Below are positions 1 to 6,793 of a stretch of 10,316 bases of DNA, one piece after another. The stretch covers positions 1-10,316 of the forward strand of contig JAGARS010000023.1 of NCBI GenBank assembly GCA_017622155.1, in the 5' to 3' direction. The DNA comes from Peptococcaceae bacterium (GTDB lineage Bacteria > Bacillota > Peptococcia > Peptococcales > Peptococcaceae). How positions within the stretch are numbered: position 1 is the stretch's first letter; each line of letters opens with the position of its first letter. The position numbers were made by a program, and so were the translations under genes. Below the pieces are notes generated by a model. That model had not been told where the DNA came from. It did no database searches and saw only the letters and a list, made by a program, of their open reading frames with translations.

Positions 1-265
1 GGATATGTCCGGTCATGCATCCAGCATGTTCAACTGGGCAAAACAGCTGGTGCAGGTAGTATCTACCAATATTTTGACAGTTATGCTCAGTATCAATCTG
101 ATGCGCTATTATCTGGCAGCGGGCAATACCGGCACACCGATAGAAGGGACACCGGAGTATAATCTGGCAGCTACACAGGCGGTCAACGGGGATTTCTTCT
201 TTATGGTGATTGCGATGGCTGTGTGCCTGATATTGACATTCTTTATCAAATCGGAAAAACGTTAA
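1..265 (+). CDS. Multidrug MFS transporter, C-terminal end (partial)
   Basis: This is the end of a gene that begins before the window; the open frame runs from base 2 to the TAA at 263-265. The visible 87 residues contain the motif GHASSMFNWAKQLVQVVST, which matches the penultimate helix region of DHA2-type (EmrB/QacA) drug:H+ antiporters, where G.ASS..N..RQ is typical. A soluble loop rich in Gly, Thr and Pro follows, then a last hydrophobic helix (FFFMVIAMAVCLILTFFI) and a short basic tail (KSEKR) that should lie in the cytoplasm. By family, such proteins have 14 membrane helices and export lipophilic drugs across the inner membrane. Substrate cannot be inferred. A terminator 18 bp downstream separates it from the RND operon, so the two efflux systems are probably transcribed separately. 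The family call is fairly good; the subfamily rests on one motif. Confidence 0.75.
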   Translation, partial: DMSGHASSMFNWAKQLVQVVSTNILTVMLSINLMRYYLAAGNTGTPIEGTPEYNLAATQAVNGDFFFMVIAMAVCLILTFFIKSEKR

Positions 266-282
266 AATAGAACAGCTTTTAT

Positions 283-317
283 AACACGACGGTTTTTTAT
301 AAATTGTCGTGTTTTTT
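283..317 (+). terminator. Intrinsic terminator after the MFS gene
   Basis: AACACGAC (283-290) pairs perfectly with GTCGTGTT (306-313). The stem can extend inward through two G-U pairs and three T-A pairs to a 5-nt loop, giving about 13 bp. The 3' arm runs straight into TTTT (314-317). It ends the MFS transcript and insulates the RND operon promoter. Confidence 0.88.
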
Positions 318-378
318 ATGCGGAATGAACGGAATCATTAAGATATTTTTACAAATTGCCAAATTCGCTTGTGAGAGG

Positions 379-406
379 TTGATTTTTCAAAAAAAAGTGC
401 TATGAT
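379..406 (+). promoter_or_regulatory. Promoter of the RND efflux operon
   Basis: The -35 candidate is TTGATT (379-384). After a 16-bp spacer comes an extended -10, TGC-TATGAT (TG at 398-399, hexamer 401-406). Transcription would start near 412-414, leaving a leader of about 50 nt before the adaptor ATG. The spacer contains an A-tract (389-396). No other good hexamer pair lies between the upstream terminator and the adaptor gene. Confidence 0.65.
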
Positions 407-426
407 AATATGCGGGAAAATAGTTG

Positions 427-443
427 TGTGCAATAGTTGCACA
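427..443. promoter_or_regulatory. Palindromic operator candidate in the efflux leader
   Basis: TGTGCAA-TAG-TTGCACA is a perfect 7-bp inverted repeat with a 3-bp spacer (17 bp in all). It lies about 15-30 bp downstream of the predicted transcription start and ends 6 bp before the GGAGG ribosome binding site. Repressors of the TetR and MarR families commonly bind sites of this size at efflux operons and block transcription until a drug binds. No regulator gene lies in the window, so the identity of the binding protein is inference. As RNA, the same sequence would be a weak hairpin with a 3-nt loop, so a DNA operator is the likelier reading. Confidence 0.5.
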
Positions 444-463
444 TATTACGGAGGATATGAGTT

Positions 464-1672
464 ATGAAAAAGGATACGGCGAAAAAAGTGGCTGTACTGA
501 CACTGGGGGCATTCTTGACAATGCCGGTGCTTGGCGGCTGCGGAAACAGTAAAGAAGCAGCGCAGGAAACGATAGTGTCTACCATTCCGGTTACAGCGGA
601 GACTGTAATTATGCAGAATTTTGACAAAACAGTGACATTGGGCGGTTTGACAGCAGCAGAAAACACTGTAAATGTTATTGCTAAAGTAAGCGGTATGGAG
701 CAGATTAAGGCTGTGAATGTAAAAGTTGGGGATAAGGTGCGTGCAGGGCAGGTGCTTGCTGTACTGGACAGCGAAATGTCCAATATTACATTGAGCAATG
801 CGAAGCTGCAGTATGACAATGCCTATACCAACTATGAAAACGGAAAACAGCTGTTTGAACTGGGCGCAGTGAGTCAAAACGAATTAAATCAGCTGAAAAT
901 GGCTTATGAGAACGCCAGCAACCAGATGCGTCAGGCGCAAATGTCGGTGGATTATGCCACTGTTACAGCGCCAATCAGCGGCACTGTGACCATGAGCAAT
1001 GCCAATGTGGGTTCGTATGCCACTGCCAGTGCGCCGATGTTTGAAATTGCCAATGTTGATACACTGGAAATCTCCACCGGCATCAATGAGCAGAATGTCA
1101 GCAAAATTGCCATTGGTCAGGAAGTGCTTCTGCGCATCAATTCCGTATCTGATCAGTGGATGAGCGGTAAAATTACCGAAATCAGCAAAGTGATGAATGC
1201 ACAGACCAAAAATTATCCTGTTACGGTTGCCATGGAAAACAAGGATGATGCACTGGTAGCCGGTATGTATGCAGAAATTGAAGTGATTGTAGACCATGCC
1301 GACAGTGTGCTGGTGATTCCGGTAGATGCTATTGTGTATAAAGAAGCACAGCCTGTGGTATTCGTAGTACAGCCGGACGGCACAGTAAAAGAAGCAAAAG
1401 TGACCCTGGGCATGAATGACGGGGATTATTATGTTGTGGATGCAGGGCTGGAACTGGGCGATCAGATTGTAGTCAAAGGCAATGGCGATCTGGTAAGCGG
1501 CTCTGCGGTAACTGTGGTAACACTGGATGGTGTGGAACAGGATTATATCGGTGACATTGCACAGGATGCGGAAGGCGAGGAAGCCGCCGACAGCAGCATA
1601 GAAACAAATACAGAAAATACTGATATAAATTCTGATAAAGATGAGAATCAGACAGAAGAATCTGCAGAGTGA
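464..1672 (+). CDS. RND efflux periplasmic adaptor lipoprotein (HlyD/AcrA family)
   Basis: This is the membrane fusion protein that links an inner-membrane RND pump to an outer-membrane channel. The 402-aa product starts at an ATG 9 nt after GGAGG (450-454). It has a lipoprotein signal: basic MKKDTAKK, a hydrophobic stretch, and lipobox VLGGC with Cys26 as the predicted lipidated residue. The lipoyl-like barrel-sandwich is split as usual, with one half at about 66-104 (KVSGMEQIKAVNVKVGDKV) and the other at about 165-197 (TVTAPISGTVTMSNANVGSY). An alpha-hairpin of about 60 residues (105-164) sits between them and is short for the family. The beta-barrel spans about 200-276 and the membrane-proximal domain about 280-355. 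The last 45 residues are acidic and low in complexity. The stop codon lies within the ribosome binding site region of the RND permease gene 11 bp downstream, so the two are probably translationally coupled. Confidence 0.95.
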   Translation: MKKDTAKKVAVLTLGAFLTMPVLGGCGNSKEAAQETIVSTIPVTAETVIMQNFDKTVTLGGLTAAENTVNVIAKVSGMEQIKAVNVKVGDKVRAGQVLAVLDSEMSNITLSNAKLQYDNAYTNYENGKQLFELGAVSQNELNQLKMAYENASNQMRQAQMSVDYATVTAPISGTVTMSNANVGSYATASAPMFEIANVDTLEISTGINEQNVSKIAIGQEVLLRINSVSDQWMSGKITEISKVMNAQTKNYPVTVAMENKDDALVAGMYAEIEVIVDHADSVLVIPVDAIVYKEAQPVVFVVQPDGTVKEAKVTLGMNDGDYYVVDAGLELGDQIVVKGNGDLVSGSAVTVVTLDGVEQDYIGDIAQDAEGEEAADSSIETNTENTDINSDKDENQTEESAE

Positions 1673-1683
1673 GGTGACCGGGC

Positions 1684-4600
1684 GTGAATATTGGTAAGTT
1701 TTCGGTAAAACGGCCTGTTACCATCGCTATGGCGGCACTGGTGCTGATTATGTTCGGGGTGGTTTCTTTTACCCGTATGTCTATCGACCTGATGCCTAAA
1801 ATGGATTTGCCGATTATGGCGGTTATGACCAGCTATGACGGCGCAGGTCCGGAAGAAGTGGAACAGCGTGTCACCAAGCCAATCGAGGCTTCTATGGCAG
1901 GCATTTCCGGTATGAACAGCATTACTTCTATCAGTTCTGCCGGCAGTTCTGTAGTAATGGTAATGTTTGAGTACGGTACCAATCTGGATACGGCCACCAA
2001 TGATATTCGTGATGCATTGGAAATGGCCAAGATGATGGTGCCCGAAGAGGCACAGGATATTTCTATTCTGAAACTGGACATCAACAGTCTCCCGATTATC
2101 ACCATCGGGGTAAATGGTGACCGCAGTTTAGAAGATGTTAATAAAATTGTAGAAGATACCATCGCTCCTCGTTTGGAGCGTATTGAAGGGGTAGCATCTG
2201 TAAATGTCAGCGGCGGGCAGGAGCAGCAGGTAATTATCACTGCCGACCCGCACAAATTGAGCAATTACGGGTTGACCGCAGGCTCTATTTCTCAGATTAT
2301 TATGGCGGAAAATATGAACTCGCCGGGCGGTTATATTACGCAGGGCAGCCAGGAAATTCTGGTGCGTACGCTGGGGCAGTACGAAAGCATTGAGGCGCTT
2401 GCAGATACCAAACTGACCTTGCAGACCGGTGCCACTGTGCGTCTGGGTGATATTGTAGATATTCGCATCGGTTTATCTGAAGCAGATTCTATCGTAACAC
2501 TGAACGGGGAGAAAGTAATCTCGCTGGAAATTCAGAAAGAAAGTGACGGGAACACCGTTGATGTAGATACAGATGTGCGTAAAGCACTGGCTGAACTGGA
2601 TGCAGAATTGTACGATGATATTGAGCTGACCATTGCTTACAGCTCTGCTGATATGATTAACAGCTCTGTAGACAATGTAGTTACAAACTTGTGGCAGGCT
2701 GTTGTCATTGCTATGTTTGTAGTGTTTATTTTCTTGGGGAATTTCCGCAGCACCATTATTATTGGGGTATCCATTCCGCTGTCGGTAATCTCCACCTTTG
2801 TGCTGCTGTATTTCGGCAATTATACACTGAACCTGGTAACATTGGCAGCGCTGGCGCTGTCGGTTGGTATGGTAGTGGATAACTCCACTGTAGTACTGGA
2901 AAATATTTATCGCCATCGCACTATGGGCAAGAGCAAGTACCAGGCAGCGGTAGAAGGGACACAGGAAGTAGTAAGTGCGGTTACAGCGTCTACGCTGACT
3001 ACGATTGCGGTATATCTGCCGTTCGTATTCGTAGGCGGTATGACAGAACAGATTGTAATTCCGTTTGCGCTTACCATTTGCTTTGCGCTGATTGCATCGC
3101 TGGTGGTATCCATTACTGTGGTGCCGATGATGTCCTCCAAACTGCTGATTCTGTATGAATACAGCGAGGAACACAAACCAAAAGGGATAGCCAAGTTCCA
3201 GGTATGGTTTGATGGCAAATTCAATAAATTTATTGAGTGGTATCAGGGTGTGCTGGTGGCTGCTTTGAATCATAAAAAACGCACGATGGCTATTATCTCT
3301 GCAGCATTGATCGGCTCCTGTATGCTGGTGCCGATGCTCGGTGCCGAACTCCTCCCAAGCCAGGATGCAGGGCAGATTAGTGTATCGATTTCCCTGCCAA
3401 GCAACACTGTTATGGAAGAAACGAAACAGGTGGCCGATTATGTAGAAGATATCATAGAACGCACACCGGAAGTAGACTTGATTATGAACAGTGTCAGCGG
3501 CAACAGTGCATCACTGACTGTGGTACTGGTGCCATTAGACCAGCGTGACCGCAGCAGTGCCGATGTAGCCCATGCATTGCAAAAACAGGTAGACGGTATT
3601 CCTGGGGCAAAGGTAACGGTCAGCGCCATGGACATGATTTCTATGGGTTCCGGCGGCTCTATCTCCATTCAGATTCAGGGGAACAACCCGGATGATCTGG
3701 AACAGCTGGCAGGCAGTATCGAGGCTGCTATGCGCACGGTAGACGGTGTAATCAATATTGACAATAGTGTTGCTGATACCGATGAAGAACTGAATATCAT
3801 CATCGATCGTGATAAAGCGGCTTATTACAATATCAGTGCCAACAATGTATATCAGACCGTATCCTTGGCGCTGAACAGCTCTACAATTTCCAAATACCGC
3901 GGTGGTGAGGAAGAACTGGATATTGTACTGAAATATCCGGATGAAATGACCACTTCGCTGGATGATTTGCGCAATCTGATGATTCCGTCCAATAGCGGCG
4001 GGCAGGTACCGCTGTCCGAAGTAGCAAGCATTGAGCACGGTTTCGGGCAGAAGAGCATTACCCGTCAGGATCAGAGCCGAGTAGAAACGGTATCCTGCGA
4101 TGTATACGGCCGGGATTTGAGCAGTGTCAATACAGAAATTATGGCGCTGGTAGATCAGCTGCCGGTTCCTGCAGGCTGCACCATCAACTCCGGCGGTGAC
4201 ATCGAAAGTATGATGGAAGTATTCAACGATTTGTATCTGGCAATTATGATGGCGCTGATTCTGGTGTACATGGTAATGGCGTGTCAATTTGAAAGCCTGT
4301 GGAATCCGCTCTTGATTATGGCCAGCGTACCGGTTATGTTTATCGGGGTATTTGTTGGTCTGTTCCTCACAGGGCAGCGCATCAGTATGATGTCGCTGTT
4401 GGGGATTCTGATGCTGGAAGGGATTGTAGTAAACAATGCCATTGTATTGATTGACTATATCCAGCAGCTGCGGGCAAAAGGCTTGTGCAAACGGGAATCC
4501 GTAATCGAAGCAGGGAAAACAAGAATGCGTCCGATTCTGGTAACCACATTGACCACAGTGCTTGCCATGATTCCGATGATGATCAGCCAGGCAGAAGGTG

Positions 4601-4866
4601 CAGAAATGTTCCGCCCAATGGCGATAACAGTAATCTTCGGGCTGAGTTTCTCCACCATTATCAGCCTTCTGGTAATACCGGTGCTGTATGAAAAATTAGA
4701 AAGCACACCGCGTAAAATTCGTCGTAAGATTATGAAAAATAATCCGGAAGAAGAACATCGGGCGGCAATGCTGGCACTGGAAGAAGGCTGCTGGCATGAC
4801 TGGGAAGAACTGCAGGCTAGGATCGAGGCGGAGAAGAAGTTAGAAGAAGAACACATGCGTGTGTAA
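1684..4866 (+). CDS. RND multidrug efflux permease (HAE1/AcrB-like)
   Basis: This is a proton-driven inner-membrane pump that should pass drugs through the preceding adaptor to an outer-membrane channel. The 1060-aa product starts at GTG, 7 nt after GAGGTG (1671-1676), which overlaps the adaptor stop codon. The architecture is the standard duplicated one: TM1 at about 11-29, a periplasmic porter loop 30-335, TM2-6 at 337-487, TM7 at 532-552, a second periplasmic loop 553-846, and TM8-12 at 848-1003. The family signature LALSVGMVVDNSTVVLENIYRH (TM4, in two runs 390-409) carries Asp399, matching the first Asp of the AcrB proton relay, but the second Asp is Asn400. In TM10, GIVVNNAIVLIDYI places Asn917 where AcrB has Lys940; R949 matches the conserved TM11 Arg. 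The VDN/VNNA type is, as far as I recall, common in Firmicute and Bacteroidetes pumps. A charged 50-residue cytoplasmic tail (about 1010-1060) is longer than in AcrB. Drug specificity cannot be read from sequence. Confidence 0.97.
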   Translation: MNIGKFSVKRPVTIAMAALVLIMFGVVSFTRMSIDLMPKMDLPIMAVMTSYDGAGPEEVEQRVTKPIEASMAGISGMNSITSISSAGSSVVMVMFEYGTNLDTATNDIRDALEMAKMMVPEEAQDISILKLDINSLPIITIGVNGDRSLEDVNKIVEDTIAPRLERIEGVASVNVSGGQEQQVIITADPHKLSNYGLTAGSISQIIMAENMNSPGGYITQGSQEILVRTLGQYESIEALADTKLTLQTGATVRLGDIVDIRIGLSEADSIVTLNGEKVISLEIQKESDGNTVDVDTDVRKALAELDAELYDDIELTIAYSSADMINSSVDNVVTNLWQAVVIAMFVVFIFLGNFRSTIIIGVSIPLSVISTFVLLYFGNYTLNLVTLAALALSVGMVVDNSTVVLENIYRHRTMGKSKYQAAVEGTQEVVSAVTASTLTTIAVYLPFVFVGGMTEQIVIPFALTICFALIASLVVSITVVPMMSSKLLILYEYSEEHKPKGIAKFQVWFDGKFNKFIEWYQGVLVAALNHKKRTMAIISAALIGSCMLVPMLGAELLPSQDAGQISVSISLPSNTVMEETKQVADYVEDIIERTPEVDLIMNSVSGNSASLTVVLVPLDQRDRSSADVAHALQKQVDGIPGAKVTVSAMDMISMGSGGSISIQIQGNNPDDLEQLAGSIEAAMRTVDGVINIDNSVADTDEELNIIIDRDKAAYYNISANNVYQTVSLALNSSTISKYRGGEEELDIVLKYPDEMTTSLDDLRNLMIPSNSGGQVPLSEVASIEHGFGQKSITRQDQSRVETVSCDVYGRDLSSVNTEIMALVDQLPVPAGCTINSGGDIESMMEVFNDLYLAIMMALILVYMVMACQFESLWNPLLIMASVPVMFIGVFVGLFLTGQRISMMSLLGILMLEGIVVNNAIVLIDYIQQLRAKGLCKRESVIEAGKTRMRPILVTTLTTVLAMIPMMISQAEGAEMFRPMAITVIFGLSFSTIISLLVIPVLYEKLESTPRKIRRKIMKNNPEEEHRAAMLALEEGCWHDWEELQARIEAEKKLEEEHMRV

Positions 4867-4980
4867 CGGCTTGTCTTTTTTGCGCCTGACGTTGTTGTTT
4901 TTCGCCTTGCGTACATCAAGTACGCGTCGATCAAAAAACCAAAAGCCGCCTAGTCAGCCGCAAAAAATCCTGCGCCTTAG
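4867..4980. repeat. REP-like palindromic intergenic element
   Basis: This lies directly after the RND stop codon. Its core is GCGTAC-ATCAA-GTACGC (4909-4925), a perfect 6-bp inverted repeat with a 5-nt loop. Outer arms 4876-4890 (TTTTTTGCGCCTGAC) and 4953-4967 (GTCAGCCGCAAAAAA) are inverted complements at 14 of 15 positions. A further pair CGGCTT/AAGCCG lies at 4867-4872 and 4943-4948. Short GCGCCTKA-like direct repeats flank it (4882, 4972). Nested inverted repeats just after a stop codon fit REP/PU-type extragenic elements. It is a poor intrinsic terminator because the 3' side carries A-runs, not T-runs. Membership of a dispersed family is inferred, since only one copy is in the window. Confidence 0.55.
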
Positions 4981-5002
4981 GTTTATATTGTATATAAAAT
5001 TA

Positions 5003-5202
5003 AAAGAGACAGTAGTACAATTTTCGAATTCGATTTTGGGATGGACATTGACGAACATTGTTTGTGCCGTGGCAGACGAAAGTCTGACAAAGATAAACAA
5101 TGGAGGAAATGTCCAGAGCCAATGAGGAAAGAAAATTTGTATACTGTCTCTTTGTCGTATAAGCGAGGGTTTGCGGAATCAATTACTGCCTGTTTTGTTA
5201 TG
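5003..5202 (+). ncRNA. Candidate structured RNA, element A (paralogue of element B)
   Basis: Four nested helices are visible. P1: 5003-5025 with 5131-5153 (AAAGAGACAGTA against TACTGTCTCTTT, extended by TACAA/TTGTA and TTTTC/GAAAA), about 22 bp with two single-base bulges. P2: TGGACATT (5042-5049) with AATGTCCA (5108-5115). P3: CATTGTTT (5056-5063) with AAACAATG (5095-5102). P4: CAGAC-GAAA-GTCTG (5073-5086), closed by a GNRA tetraloop. P1 and P2 are separated by a two-sided bubble (5026-5041 and 5116-5130). A TATATA/TATAAA stretch (4991-4998) lies where a -10 for a start near 5003-5006 would be. The 3' part (5164-5202) repeats the 3' part of element B, including CGAGGGTTTGC and TTTTGTTATG. 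No plausible protein is encoded. The strand is chosen because the T-rich end follows the helices; this is inference. The RNA family is not recognised. Confidence 0.55.
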
Positions 5203-5242
5203 TTGTCAGCCCTACATTTTTCTTTTATTTGTTCTTTGTTTC

Positions 5243-5251
5243 TGTTATAAT
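5243..5251 (+). promoter_or_regulatory. Extended -10 promoter of tilS
   Basis: TGT-TATAAT (TG at 5243-5244, perfect hexamer 5246-5251) is a consensus extended -10 element. No good -35 lies 16-18 bp upstream (TTTTAT at best), which extended -10 promoters tolerate. Transcription would start near 5258, about 22 nt before the GGAGG of tilS. It also separates tilS from element A, so element A is not simply the tilS leader. Confidence 0.7.
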
Positions 5252-5291
5252 AAAATGTCATAGAATCTACTGCATAAACGGAGGGATGGCT

Positions 5292-6686
5292 TTGCGTCAG
5301 GTATGGGATACTATCACACAATTTCATATGCTGCATGAAGGGGACCGTGTGCTGATTGGTGTATCCGGTGGTCCGGATTCGGTGGCACTGCTGCATTTGC
5401 TGCACAAGAGAGCTGCACAGTACGGCATCAGCTTATATGTGGTGCATGTACACCATATGCTGCGCCCGGAAGCTGATGAAGAAGCACAGTATGTGGAAAC
5501 TTTGGCTGAACAGTATGGCCTGCCGTTTCGTTTATACAAGGTGGATGTGGCGGAATACGCCGAACTACATAAAGTATCGCTGGAACAGGCCGGGCATGAG
5601 GTGCGGTTTCGGTGTTTTCTGGATGCCAAATCCCTATGGGGTATCAACAAGCTGGCCCTTGGCCATCATCGGGATGACCGGGCAGAGAGCGTACTTTTGC
5701 ATATGGTGCAGGGCTGCGGTCTGGATGGGCTTTGCGCAATGCCGCCTGTGGATATATGGGATGCAGCTGATGGCAGTATGCTGATTCGCCCTTTTGCACA
5801 GGTGTCCAAAGAAGCGCTGGCAGCCTATTGCGCGGAGCATGAGCTGCCATATTATATTGATGCTACCAACATGGAGCCAAGCTGCTTGCGCAATCAGATT
5901 CGCCTGGAACTGCTGCCGAAAATGAAAGCGTACAATCCGCAGATCGCTGATGTGCTGGTGCGTATGCAGGACAGCACCGGTGCCGATCTGGATTATATAG
6001 AAACGCAGGTGGAAAGCCTGTGGCAGCAGCACGGCAGTATACAGCCGGATGGTGTGCTGTTTCCGGCAGAGGTGTTTCGCACACAGCATATTGCCCTGCA
6101 GCGCAGAATATTGCGCAAGCTGTACCGGCAATGGACGGGTTCCTTTGCCAATCTGACTTTTGCGCAGGTGGAACAAATGTGCAGTATGGCTATGGAATCA
6201 GACGGTACAAAGCGGCTGATGTTATCCGATGGTGTTGTGTTTATGCGTCAGTATGATTTGCTGCGTATCACGACACAGCGGGATGGTGCGCTTGAACAGG
6301 AAACATATCATTGGGAAATAGCCGTACAGCCCGAAGTGCATACTTGTTACGGGCGGTTTCAGGCACAGTGGCAGATTGCACCGGAAGAGCCGGCGCAGCT
6401 GCGATGCGATGCTTATACCATTTGGGCAGATGCCGATCAGCTGGCGGATATGCTGACGATACGCCAGCGACAAAGCGGTGATCGGGTGCGGCTGAAAAAC
6501 GGCGGGCACAAATCAGTGAAAAAACTGTTTATTGACCGTAAGGTGCCACAGCCGGAGCGCCATAAGATACCGCTGGTAGTATCCGGCGAAGAAATTGTCT
6601 GGATTCCCGGCATTTATCTGTCCGAAACAATCAGAACGACAGGGGAAACGAAAAGAATCTGCAAATTATGTTTTTCTCGTGGATAA
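5292..6686 (+). CDS. tilS: tRNA(Ile)-lysidine synthase
   Basis: TilS attaches lysine, using ATP, to C34 of the CAU-anticodon tRNA-Ile, so that it reads AUA and is charged with isoleucine. The 464-aa product has the PP-loop ATP site SGGPDS at 25-30, followed by VHVHHMLRPEAD (51-62, the family H.LR motif), GHHRDDRAES (124-133) and the CLRNQIRLELLP block (198-209). The C-terminal domain (about 388-447) shows GDRVRL, the KK at 410-411, PERHKIPL and IVWIPG. Length and domain order are normal for the full-size form. I chose TTG 5292 as start: GGAGG (5280-5284) is 7 nt before it, but only 1 nt before the ATG at 5286. An in-frame ATG at 5229 precedes the -10 element and is excluded. The next gene is ftsH, 107 bp on. 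Confidence 0.96.
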   Translation: MRQVWDTITQFHMLHEGDRVLIGVSGGPDSVALLHLLHKRAAQYGISLYVVHVHHMLRPEADEEAQYVETLAEQYGLPFRLYKVDVAEYAELHKVSLEQAGHEVRFRCFLDAKSLWGINKLALGHHRDDRAESVLLHMVQGCGLDGLCAMPPVDIWDAADGSMLIRPFAQVSKEALAAYCAEHELPYYIDATNMEPSCLRNQIRLELLPKMKAYNPQIADVLVRMQDSTGADLDYIETQVESLWQQHGSIQPDGVLFPAEVFRTQHIALQRRILRKLYRQWTGSFANLTFAQVEQMCSMAMESDGTKRLMLSDGVVFMRQYDLLRITTQRDGALEQETYHWEIAVQPEVHTCYGRFQAQWQIAPEEPAQLRCDAYTIWADADQLADMLTIRQRQSGDRVRLKNGGHKSVKKLFIDRKVPQPERHKIPLVVSGEEIVWIPGIYLSETIRTTGETKRICKLCFSRG

Positions 6687-6759
6687 TTCAATAAATTCCA
6701 AAAGGGTTTTTGCAAAAGAACGGGGAAAAAAAGAGCAGTAACGATTTGTATATCATAGA

Positions 6760-6768
6760 TGTTATAAA
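6760..6768 (+). promoter_or_regulatory. Possible extended -10 promoter of ftsH
   Basis: TGT-TATAAA (6760-6768) differs by one base from the extended -10 of tilS (TGT-TATAAT). It would start transcription near 6775, just ahead of the AGGAGG at 6781-6786, leaving a leader of about 20 nt. No convincing -35 is present, so read-through from tilS may also supply ftsH. The rest of the 107-bp gap is A-rich and shows no hairpin terminator. Confidence 0.4.
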
Positions 6769-6793
6769 TAAGGCAAAAATAGGAGGGTATATT

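Noticed and set aside
2473..3273. Long minus-strand open frame inside the RND gene (others at 3535-4287 and 7946-8506)
   Set aside because: These run opposite to strongly conserved coding sequence, lack ribosome binding sites and recognisable domains, and have unnatural composition. They are frame shadows.
4867..4980. Intrinsic terminator for the efflux operon
   Set aside because: The hairpins are not followed by a T-run on the + strand; the 3' arm ends in A-runs. Termination here may still occur by Rho or through the structure, but it cannot be called.
4859..5125. Short + strand open frame covering the REP-like element and part of element A
   Set aside because: It overlaps the end of the RND gene, has no ribosome binding site, and its peptide changes character at the element border. 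The inverted repeats explain the sequence better.
5003..5290. T-box or metabolite riboswitch controlling tilS
   Set aside because: No T-box consensus or terminator/antiterminator pair precedes the gene, and a separate extended -10 promoter lies between element A and tilS. The homologous element B precedes an unrelated gene (pgk), also with its own promoter.
5229..5291. Longer tilS beginning at ATG 5229, or start at ATG 5286
   Set aside because: The 5229 start lies upstream of the extended -10 (5243-5251), so it would not be on the transcript. ATG 5286 is only 1 nt from GGAGG, whereas TTG 5292 is 7 nt away and gives a normal TilS N-terminus.
6710..6793. 28-residue N-terminal extension of FtsH from TTG 6710
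   Set aside because: No ribosome binding site precedes it, and it would put a polar extension ahead of the first membrane helix. TTG 6794 has AGGAGG at the best spacing.
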